51,768 nt of DNA from Flavobacterium psychrophilum (GTDB lineage Bacteria > Bacteroidota > Bacteroidia > Flavobacteriales > Flavobacteriaceae), in contig CAMCFT010000028.1 of the NCBI GenBank assembly GCA_945874225.1, positions 1 through 51,768 of the forward strand, written 5' to 3'. Shown here one piece after another: positions 45,343-51,768 of the stretch. The position numbers and the translations under genes are program-made. The notes below the pieces were generated by a model. The model did not search any database. It was not told the DNA's origin and worked only from the letters and a program-made list of their open reading frames with translations. Positions within the stretch are counted from its first letter, which is position 1; each line of letters opens with the position of its first letter.

Positions 45343-47274
45343 TCAGTGAATTTTAAATAAATGAAAAGGCAATTCTGATGGAAGCTCCACAAAATTCCAT
45401 TCTTTATCCCAAATATAAGTATTTCCTGTAATTAAATCAGTAATCTTGATAGGCAAATTTCGTAATAATGAACTTGGAAGTTTCACCATTGCTCGACTGG
45501 TGTTGAATGCATCGAGACTTACTATCATTAATGTTTCATTTTGTTTGTCATCATCAAATTTGTAATAGGCCATAACTTGCTCGTTATTCGTATCACAAAA
45601 AACAATATTATTGGTTTGCTGCAACGAAATTTCCTCTTTTCTTATCGCATTGACACGAGTGATTAAAGTCGTTATTTTATTTTGTTTGTCCCAATCCCAT
45701 TTGTAATATTCATATTTTTCAGAATCTAAATACTCTTCCTTTCCCTGTGCCATTGGTGCGCAGACCATATATTCAAAAACAGGTCCATAAATTCCAACAC
45801 TGGAACTCAACGTAGCTGCTAAGAAATATTTTTGAAGGTGAATGGATTCATTTCCGCTATGCAAAGCATAAGGATTGATATCCGGTGTATTGGGCCAAAA
45901 ATTTGGACGATAAAATTCTTTTTGCTCAGATTGAGTTAATTCTTCAACATATTCAGTCAATTCTTTTTTAGAATTTCGCCAAGTAAAATAGGTATAAGAC
46001 TGAGTAAACCCTTGTTTTGCCAATTCATTCATGATTTTTGGACGCGTGAAAGCTTCCGCCAAAAACAACACATCAGGATGTTTTTTCTTGATTTCGGCAA
46101 TTAACCAACCCCAAAAATAGAAAGGTTTGGTATGTGGATTATCAACTCTATAAATTTTGATATCACATTCTTCAATCCAGAATAGCGCCACATCCAACAA
46201 CTCTTTCCAAAGATTTTTCCAATCGCCGCTTTCGAAATATATCGGCAGAATATCCTGATATTTTTTAGGAGGATTTTCGGCATATTGAACCGTTCCATCA
46301 GGTCTCCACTTGAACCATTGCGGAAAATCTTTTACATAAGGATGGTCTGGTGCTGCTTGCAAGGCATAATCCATTGCCACTTCAATTCCTAAATCTTTCG
46401 CTTTTTTCACTAATGATTTGAAATCATCAATACTTCCTAATTCAGGATGGGTGGATTTATGTCCGCCATATTGTGAACCAATTCCCCAAGGCGAACCTAC
46501 ATCTCCAGCGTTTGCATTAGTTGCGTTGTTTTTTCCTTTTCTGTTTACTTCTCCAATAGGATGAATTGGTGGAAAATACAAGGTGTCAAATCCCATTGAG
46601 GCAACTCTAGGCAACAATCTTTCGCAATCTTTGAAAGTACCGTGTTTTCCTTCTTCGGCGGAAGCTGAACGTGGAAAAAATTCATACCAAGTGCTGAATA
46701 ATGCTTTTTTTCTGTCAACGTAAACTTTTAATTCTAACGATTTATTTTCTAAGAAACGTATTGGATATTTCTTAAAAATTTGGTGCAGGTAAGAAGAAGT
46801 TGCTTCTTCAATTGCCTTATCATAATCAGATTCATTTGTGAAATAGGCCGCCAGTTTTTCGAGATATTCTTTCTCTTGATCGTTGCCAAATTTCAAGACC
46901 GCTTTTACATATTCAGCTCCTTCTAATAATTCCGAATTCACGTGCTGATTGTCTTGAATTTTTCGTTCGATTCCGTGTTGCCAGTTCAAGGCATAATCGA
47001 CCCAACCTTCGACAAAATAGTCGTAAAACCCTTGTTTTTCAACCTTGAAACTCGCATGCCATTCATCATTTACGAAAGAATTCATCCGAACTTCCTGCCA
47101 TTTTTTATCTTTTTCGTGTTTGAATTTGACACAACACTCAATGACATCGTGGCCATCAGAAAAAACATTGGCAGTTACATTTATATTTTGATTTACAATT
47201 CTTTTAATTGGATTGGCACCGCAATCAAGTTGTGGCGAAACATTTTCAATTATTATTCGGGTTTGATTCTGCAT
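45343..47274 (-). CDS. glgE: Alpha-1,4-glucan:maltose-1-phosphate maltosyltransferase GlgE
   Basis: Adds maltosyl units from maltose 1-phosphate to alpha-glucans. The 643-residue protein belongs to GH13 subfamily 3. IIENVSPQLDCGANPIKRIVN is the typical N-terminal beta-sandwich. DTLYFPPIHPIG, GIGSQYGGHKSTHPELG and VDNPHTKPFYFW contain the substrate and nucleophile residues (D378), and VLFLAEAFTRP the acid/base E407. The 29-residue distance between them equals that in the Streptomyces enzyme. It is two bases from mak. glgC lies upstream, but a hairpin between them (47328-47366) may separate the transcripts. Confidence 0.95.
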   Translation of the reverse strand: MQNQTRIIIENVSPQLDCGANPIKRIVNQNINVTANVFSDGHDVIECCVKFKHEKDKKWQEVRMNSFVNDEWHASFKVEKQGFYDYFVEGWVDYALNWQHGIERKIQDNQHVNSELLEGAEYVKAVLKFGNDQEKEYLEKLAAYFTNESDYDKAIEEATSSYLHQIFKKYPIRFLENKSLELKVYVDRKKALFSTWYEFFPRSASAEEGKHGTFKDCERLLPRVASMGFDTLYFPPIHPIGEVNRKGKNNATNANAGDVGSPWGIGSQYGGHKSTHPELGSIDDFKSLVKKAKDLGIEVAMDYALQAAPDHPYVKDFPQWFKWRPDGTVQYAENPPKKYQDILPIYFESGDWKNLWKELLDVALFWIEECDIKIYRVDNPHTKPFYFWGWLIAEIKKKHPDVLFLAEAFTRPKIMNELAKQGFTQSYTYFTWRNSKKELTEYVEELTQSEQKEFYRPNFWPNTPDINPYALHSGNESIHLQKYFLAATLSSSVGIYGPVFEYMVCAPMAQGKEEYLDSEKYEYYKWDWDKQNKITTLITRVNAIRKEEISLQQTNNIVFCDTNNEQVMAYYKFDDDKQNETLMIVSLDAFNTSRAMVKLPSSLLRNLPIKITDLITGNTYIWDKEWNFVELPSELPFHLFKIH

Positions 47275-47327
47275 TTTGTGTTTTTAAAAATTCTACTAAA
47301 TTTAGCAAAAATAATATTATAAAAACT

Positions 47328-47366
47328 CTAATAACATAATAAATTTTTCATTTATTATGTTATTAG
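47328..47366 (-). terminator. AT-rich hairpin between glgC and glgE
   Basis: Perfect 16-base arms (ctaataacataataaa and its complement) around a seven-base loop in the 121-base glgC-glgE gap. With no GC clamp or T-run it may be an attenuator or an mRNA processing site rather than a classic terminator. Confidence 0.55.
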
Positions 47367-47395
47367 AATCAATATAATTTTAGACCATTAATTAA

Positions 47396-48676
47396 TTAAT
47401 TTATGGTATAATTATCAGGGATGGTTACTCCTTTTTTGACTACTACAATTCCATCTTTAATAGTGTATAATTCATTTGAAAAATCTTCTAAGTGCTTACC
47501 ACCATTGATATGAACATCATTGCCTATCCTGCAATTTTTATCTATAATTGCATTGTTTATAAAGCATCTTTCTCCAATTCCCATTAACTGTCTATTATTT
47601 CTCAAATCCTCTTTCATATCTTCTATATTTTGATAAAAATCATTACCCATAATATAGCTGTTTTGAATTGTGGTATCGTCACCAATTCTGGAACGATTTC
47701 CAATTACAGAACGAATAACTTCTTTGGCATTTACAATACAACCATCAGAAACTAATGATCTGTCTATATTAGTTTTTTTGAACTTTGTAGGAGGCAATAG
47801 TCGTGGTCGTGTGTATATTTTATTATCGTCATCAAATAAATTAAAATGAGGTACATCATCTGTCAGACCAATGTTAGCTTCAAAAAAGGAATCAATGTTA
47901 CCAATATCAGTCCAATAACCTTCATATTGAAAACTAAATATTTTTTTATGTCCAACTGCTTGAGGAATAATTTCTTTTCCAAAATCTTTAGTATTTGGAT
48001 TTGACATAATATCCACCAATAATTTCTTGTTGAAAATATAAATTCCCATTGATGCTAAATAATGTTTCCCCTCGCTTTTCATTTGATCACTTACATCAGA
48101 TTTCCAATCAGGCAATAGATCTTTTGATGGTTTTTCGATGAAAGATTCAATACAACTTTCTGAATTAGTTTTTAAAATTCCAAATTCAGGAGCGTCTTTT
48201 TCGTTAACAGGCAAAGTAGCGATAGAAATATCAGCTTCGTTTTTGATGTGCTCTTCAATCATCTCATTCAAATCCATTTGATACAATTGATCTCCTGAAA
48301 GTATCAAGGCATAATCAAAATTATGATTCAAAAAATGAGGCATACATTGTCTTACAGCATCAGCAGTTCCTTGAAACCAGGTAGGATTGTCAGGGGTTTG
48401 TTCTGCTGCCAAAATATCGACAAAAGCATGGCTAAATATGCTAAAATGGTAGGTGTTTTTGATGTGTGCATTCAAGGAAGCCGAATTGAATTGTGTCAAA
48501 ACGAATATTCTATAAATATCCGAATTCATACAGTTTGAGATTGGAATATCTACCAATCTATACTTTCCTCCAATTGGCACCGCTGGTTTTGATCGTGACT
48601 CCGTCAATGGATACAATCTGGAACCTTGACCACCGCCCAGAATAATTGCGATTACATTTTTCTTTTTAGATTTCAT
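47396..48676 (-). CDS. glgC: Glucose-1-phosphate adenylyltransferase GlgC
   Basis: Makes ADP-glucose from ATP and glucose 1-phosphate, the entry to classical glycogen synthesis. The 426 residues have AIILGGGQGSRLYPLTESRSKPAVPIGG at the N-terminus, DIPISNCMNS, ILSGDQLYQMD and FGILKTNSES in the nucleotidyl transferase domain, and a left-handed beta-helix end with PPTKF, GCIVNAKEV and NRSRIGDDTTIQNS. Glycolytic intermediates normally activate the enzyme through residues near both ends. The gene overlaps glgA by 11 bases and is its translational follower. Confidence 0.97.
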   Translation of the reverse strand: MKSKKKNVIAIILGGGQGSRLYPLTESRSKPAVPIGGKYRLVDIPISNCMNSDIYRIFVLTQFNSASLNAHIKNTYHFSIFSHAFVDILAAEQTPDNPTWFQGTADAVRQCMPHFLNHNFDYALILSGDQLYQMDLNEMIEEHIKNEADISIATLPVNEKDAPEFGILKTNSESCIESFIEKPSKDLLPDWKSDVSDQMKSEGKHYLASMGIYIFNKKLLVDIMSNPNTKDFGKEIIPQAVGHKKIFSFQYEGYWTDIGNIDSFFEANIGLTDDVPHFNLFDDDNKIYTRPRLLPPTKFKKTNIDRSLVSDGCIVNAKEVIRSVIGNRSRIGDDTTIQNSYIMGNDFYQNIEDMKEDLRNNRQLMGIGERCFINNAIIDKNCRIGNDVHINGGKHLEDFSNELYTIKDGIVVVKKGVTIPDNYTIN

Positions 48677-50093
48677 TTTTTTTAATTATTAAATTATACA
48701 CCTCTATATATTCCTGACAAACACTTTCCCAAGAGTGGTCAATGTTCATTCCTGTTTTTCGAATTTTATTTAGACTTCTCTTGTTTTTATACAATTTTAC
48801 TGCTCTTTGAATGGAATAACAAACATCCGTAATTGATGCCTGATCATGACAAATCCCGTTTCCATTGTCTTCAAAATCGATTACTGTATCTTTCAATCCA
48901 CCGGTTCTTCGCACAATAGGAATTGTTCCGTATTTAAAAGAATACATTTGGTTTAAACCACAAGGTTCCACTCTTGAAGGCATTAATAAAAAATCTGAAC
49001 CCGCATAAATCAAATGTGCTAATTCTTCGTTATAACCTATAAAAACATTGTAATTTCCTTTAAAACTGGTCAATAAATGGCTCAATTGATTTTCAATTTC
49101 TGTATTTCCGGATCCTAAAATTAAAAAATTTATAGCCTCAAAATTTTCAGATAAAGCCAATGCTGCAACGTGTGGCAATAAATCAGCACCCTTTTCTTCT
49201 AACAATCTTCCAATGAAACTAAAAAGTGGCTTTGTTGGATCCAAATCAAATTGGCTACACAACTTTTCTTTATTTTCCTGTTTACCTTTTGCAAAATCCT
49301 TAATAGAATAATTTTTTTCTATCATTTTATCTTTGATAGGATTCCAAACTTCCATATCAATTCCATTCAATATACCTTTAGATTTGTGACGTACAAGATT
49401 AAATAATGATTCTAATCCGTAAGCAAAATTATTGATTTCGTTCAAATAATTTGGCGAAACCGTAGTTACTGCCGAAGCACATTTTATGGCTGTTGCCAAT
49501 GAATTAATTCTGTTACCCCATTCTAAAACAGTCACTTTCGACAAATCAAATTCAGGCAGATAATACAATTTATCAAAACCAAACTGCCCTTGATAAATTG
49601 AATTATGAATAGTAATTACCGTGGAAATATTTCTTAATTTCTCATATTTATAAGCATGTTGCATCATAAACGGAATCAAACCGGTATGATGATCGTGGCA
49701 ATTGATAATGTCAGGGACTTCGGCTCTCGAATTTAACCAATCCAGGGTAGCAATTTGAAAAGCTAAAAAACGTTCGATGTCATCTTCATATCCATACACC
49801 TCTTTTCTGTCGAACAATTCCGGAATTTCAACCAAATACAATTCAAATCCCAACTTATGAGTCTTTTCTTTTAAAACGTTAAAAGGAAAATTAAAATTTC
49901 CCAACTTCACATAATCATTATGAACAGTTTCAAATTTATTTTCTTTTATAAATTTTGTATCATAACAAGGTATTACAACTCTCACAAGGTGTTTCGCACA
50001 ATTTTGATACTTTGGTAAAGCTCCCACAACATCTCCTAAACCGCCGACTTTTGCTACTGGATAACATTCTGCAGCTATATGAAATATTTCCAT
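48666..50093 (-). CDS. glgA: Glycogen synthase GlgA (GT5)
   Basis: Transfers glucose from ADP-glucose to the growing alpha-1,4 chain. The 475 residues open with the GT5 signature AECYPVAKVGGLGDVVGALPKY (KVGGL binds ADP-glucose). DIINCHDHHTGLIPFMM, ITIHNSIYQGQFG and TTVSPNYLNEI continue the N-domain. The C-domain has FIGRLLEEKGADL and the conserved PSRVEPCGLNQMYSFKYGTIPIVRRTGGLKDTV with the donor-binding Glu. It opens the glgA-glgC pair. A 188-base AT-rich gap upstream is shared with the divergent alpha/beta hydrolase gene. Confidence 0.97.
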   Translation of the reverse strand: MEIFHIAAECYPVAKVGGLGDVVGALPKYQNCAKHLVRVVIPCYDTKFIKENKFETVHNDYVKLGNFNFPFNVLKEKTHKLGFELYLVEIPELFDRKEVYGYEDDIERFLAFQIATLDWLNSRAEVPDIINCHDHHTGLIPFMMQHAYKYEKLRNISTVITIHNSIYQGQFGFDKLYYLPEFDLSKVTVLEWGNRINSLATAIKCASAVTTVSPNYLNEINNFAYGLESLFNLVRHKSKGILNGIDMEVWNPIKDKMIEKNYSIKDFAKGKQENKEKLCSQFDLDPTKPLFSFIGRLLEEKGADLLPHVAALALSENFEAINFLILGSGNTEIENQLSHLLTSFKGNYNVFIGYNEELAHLIYAGSDFLLMPSRVEPCGLNQMYSFKYGTIPIVRRTGGLKDTVIDFEDNGNGICHDQASITDVCYSIQRAVKLYKNKRSLNKIRKTGMNIDHSWESVCQEYIEVYNLIIKKNEI

Positions 50094-50281
50094 TAGAGAA
50101 ATTTTGTCTTTTTTGAATTCTTAATAAAAATAGTGCAATTTTTTATATAAATTATTCTAATGCTAAAATTCCAAAATTTTATTAAATACCCGATTAAACC
50201 TATAATTAATAGTTACTTTTATGTTTTTCTAAATTTAGTGAAAAAAATATTAAATAATAACTCGATTGAAAATTTATTGAA

Positions 50282-51151
50282 ATGCCAAAAAAAGCTCTTA
50301 ATCACAAGCAATCATTGAAAATTCCCAAACTAATACTGCAAGTTAGTAAATTTATCACTTTTATTTCTCCAAAATTAGCAACACTATTTGCTGCAAAATT
50401 ATTTTCGACACCTATAAAACATAAAATTCCAAAAAGAGAATTGGAAATGGATAGCAAAAGCATCCAAAATCTAATTGAAATTCCAACAATTAATAAAAAA
50501 GTAGTAATATATCAATATGGCAAAAGTGAGAAGAAAATCTTATTGTCACACGGATGGTCAGGAAGAGGAACTCATCTTTTTAAAATTGCCGACGAATTGA
50601 TAAAAGGAGGATTTTCTATTGTAAGTTTTGATGCGCCAGCTCATGGAAAGTCACCTGGAAAAACTACTATAATGTCTGAATTTGTTGAAACAATTTTAGA
50701 AGTCGAGAGACAATTTGGTCCATTTGAAGCTGCTGTTGGTCATTCTTTAGGAGGAATGTCATTACTAAATGCTGTAAAAAAAGAATTATCAATTAATTGT
50801 TTAGCAATTATTGGAAGCGGCGATATTGTTCAAGATATTTTAAACGGTTTTGTCGCAAAATTAGAATTAAAACCAAGCACAAGTGAACAATTACGCTTGC
50901 ACTTTGAAAAGAAATATGGTGAAGAAATGGACAATTATTCTGCATACAAATCAGCTATGGAAGTATCAATACCTGTTTTAGTAATTCATGATAAAAACGA
51001 TGAGGAAGTTCCCGTAGAAGCAGGAATTAACATCCATAAACATCTGAAAAATGGAGAACTATTTCTAACCGAAGGCTTAGGTCATCGCAAAATATTAGGG
51101 AATCCTGCAGTAATTGAAAAAGTGGTGCGGTTTATACAAGCCAACAACTAA
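50282..51151 (+). CDS. Alpha/beta-hydrolase
   Basis: The 289-residue protein folds as an alpha/beta-hydrolase. ILLSHGWSGRGTHLFKIA is the oxyanion-hole segment, VSFDAPAHGKSPG follows, and AVGHSLGGMSLLN carries the nucleophile Ser (GxSxG). The acid is probably in VLVIHDKNDEEVPVE, and the His in TEGLGHRKIL near the C-terminus. The first 90 residues hold a hydrophobic stretch (LILQVSKFITFISPKLATLF) that may anchor it to the membrane. The substrate is unknown. The divergent glgA upstream is not a functional clue. Confidence 0.85.
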   Translation: MPKKALNHKQSLKIPKLILQVSKFITFISPKLATLFAAKLFSTPIKHKIPKRELEMDSKSIQNLIEIPTINKKVVIYQYGKSEKKILLSHGWSGRGTHLFKIADELIKGGFSIVSFDAPAHGKSPGKTTIMSEFVETILEVERQFGPFEAAVGHSLGGMSLLNAVKKELSINCLAIIGSGDIVQDILNGFVAKLELKPSTSEQLRLHFEKKYGEEMDNYSAYKSAMEVSIPVLVIHDKNDEEVPVEAGINIHKHLKNGELFLTEGLGHRKILGNPAVIEKVVRFIQANN

Positions 51152-51156
51152 TTACA

Positions 51157-51283
51157 AAAACGATTCTTTAAATGCTAGTTTGACTCTGTTATTTGATACT
51201 TGTTCATATGGATATGCGATTCCTATTAATTTTGGCTCGCTATCGCTGTAAGCAGTCCCAAAAAATGATAAACCCACGGGTAA
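51157..51283 (-). pseudogene. Amidase 3' fragment
   Basis: About 42 codons remain, reading YDLPVGLSFFGTAYSDSEPKLIGIAYPYEQVSNNRVKLAFKESFL with stop at the left end. PVGLSFFGTAYSEPKL and the IAYAYEQ-like sequence are typical of the last 50 residues of amidase-signature proteins (about 500-550 residues). The predicted 62-residue frame (to 51340) takes its N-terminal part from the antisense of a transposase end, so it is a chimera and not a functional gene. Confidence 0.8.
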
Positions 51284-51290
51284 ATCATAC

Positions 51291-51422
51291 ACTTTTGATA
51301 ACAGAAGCACAAACGCTTCGGCAGAATCTTTCAATGCCAAAATAAAAGCATTTAGAGCCCAATTTAGAGGCGTTAGAAATATTGCCTTTTTCCTTTTTAG
51401 GCTAACTAATATTTATGCTTAA
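51291..51422 (+). pseudogene. ISL3-like transposase 3' fragment
   Basis: On the plus strand the reading frame gives TFDNRSTNASAESFNAKIKA, then FRAQFRGVRNIAFFLFRLTNIYA and a stop. This looks like the C-terminus of ISL3/IS204 family transposases of Flavobacterium. It has no start and lies antisense to the chimeric amidase frame. The junction with the amidase fragment (about 51284-51290) is probably a deletion joint. Confidence 0.7.
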
Positions 51423-51455
51423 TTTTTAATCCTCCACAGGTTTTGGGATTGATCC
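51421..51455. mobile_element. Putative right end of the ISL3-like element
   Basis: tccacaggttttgggattgatcc follows the transposase stop and resembles the outer inverted repeat I recall for ISL3 family elements of Flavobacterium. It directly adjoins the first copy of the duplicated rRNA-terminator segment. No left end or target-site duplication is in view. Confidence 0.5.
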
Positions 51456-51489
51456 TTAGAAACAGGGTTTTTCAAAAGAAAGGCGACGA
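51456..51489. repeat. Truncated duplicate of the 5S 3' end and terminator arm
   Basis: Thirty-four bases beginning ttagaaacagggttttt are identical to 51536-51569, a direct repeat with an 80-base period. This copy keeps the tail of the 5S gene and one arm of the rRNA terminator but has no partner arm to its left. Confidence 0.8.
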
Positions 51490-51520
51490 ACCGAGCTTGC
51501 GAACACGTCGATCCAAAACA

Positions 51521-51552
51521 AAAAACCCTGTTTCGTTAGAAACAGGGTTTTT
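51521..51552 (-). terminator. rRNA operon terminator
   Basis: Perfect 14-base arms (aaaaaccctgtttc / gaaacagggttttt) around a gtta loop, just downstream of the 5S gene on the minus strand, followed by a T-rich stretch. Confidence 0.88.
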
Positions 51553-51557
51553 CAAAA

Positions 51558-51666
51558 GAAAGGCGACGACATACTCTCCCACATAACTGCAGTACCATCT
51601 GCGCAGGCGGGCTTAACTTCTCTGTTCGGGATGGGAAGAGGTGAGCCCCGCCGCAATAACCACCTT
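51558..51666 (-). rRNA. rrf: 5S ribosomal RNA
   Basis: On the minus strand the sequence begins with ggtggttattgcggcgggg and includes the conserved 5S core tcccatcccgaacagagaag, ending with gtcgtcgcctttc, so that its ends pair. The length of about 109 bases is right for 5S. It is the last gene of an rRNA operon on the minus strand. The 51667-51768 remainder is the 23S-5S spacer, with no tRNA visible. The exact ends are approximate. Confidence 0.92.
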
Positions 51667-51768
51667 AAGGCTATTTGTCGTAAAGTTTCAATGTCTAATG
51701 TCTTAATGCCCTAGGACATTTTCGACTTTTGACTTTCGACTTTCAGACTGTCCGCGCGGCGGACAAAT

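Noticed and set aside
51152..51340. A 62-residue minus-strand protein
   Set aside because: Its N-terminal part is antisense to a transposase end and only the C-terminal part is amidase-like, so it is a chimera of two gene remnants.
51667..51768. tRNA gene in the 23S-5S spacer
   Set aside because: No cloverleaf or T-arm (ggttcgaatcc) sequence is visible. The stretch has only short repeats of gacttt type.

Overview
The window looks like chromosomal DNA from a Flavobacterium-type member of the Bacteroidetes. The reasons are AT-rich coding DNA, a type IX secretion (T9SS) tail on an exported glycosidase, Bacteroidetes-style TAnnTTTG promoter elements with weak Shine-Dalgarno signals, and small palindromic repeats of the kind common in Flavobacteriaceae. 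Nearly all genes are housekeeping or metabolic. There is no prophage, integron, CRISPR array or secretion island. The only mobile DNA is a worn IS end beside the rRNA operon.

Layout. 1-5800: the 3' end of a Brp/Blh beta-carotene dioxygenase, dnaK (minus), a repeat-rich kilobase with REPIN-like palindromes and a broken SOUL gene, a hotdog thioesterase, and a SulP transporter. 5800-10050: an AI-2E family exporter, L-serine dehydratase, a DUF2809 protein and panB. 10100-16000: a DPM1-like/ArnT-like glycosyltransferase pair, an RluA-type pseudouridine synthase, an aldehyde dehydrogenase overlapping a nitroreductase, and a membrane protein. 16000-20500: a RhlE-type helicase, a YifB/ComM ATPase and a Gfo/Idh/MocA oxidoreductase. 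20800-27500: a dipeptide epimerase translationally coupled to a short AONS-like PLP enzyme, an ammonium transporter, and a 966-residue kinase/M23-like/aminotransferase fusion. 27500-36100: dsbD, tilS and pabB (minus), a DoxX-like protein, lpdA, and an Lrp regulator divergent from a Cys/Met-type PLP enzyme.

36200-50100 is an alpha-glucan block. A secreted GH57 enzyme with CBM26-like and T9SS domains faces a minus-strand set: glgA-glgC (ADP-glucose route), glgE-mak-glgB (maltose-1-phosphate route) and a GH31 alpha-glucosidase. Together they can degrade external starch-like glucan, trim maltodextrins, phosphorylate maltose and build or branch intracellular glycogen. No trehalose synthase (TreS) is present, so maltose for the Mak/GlgE route may come from glucan breakdown or from a TreS encoded elsewhere.

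50280 to the end: an alpha/beta hydrolase, an amidase 3' fragment fused to the 3' end of an ISL3-like transposase, a duplicated rRNA-terminator segment, and a 5S rRNA gene on the minus strand. The 23S and 16S genes should lie just beyond the right edge.

I did not find a clearly undescribed multi-gene system. The most interesting signals are the two palindromic repeat families, the degenerate M23-like domain in the fusion enzyme, the repeat-derived in-frame insert in pabB, the sigma-54-like element upstream of dnaK, the AONS-like enzyme with an altered PLP-site motif, and the Mak/GlgE route without TreS.
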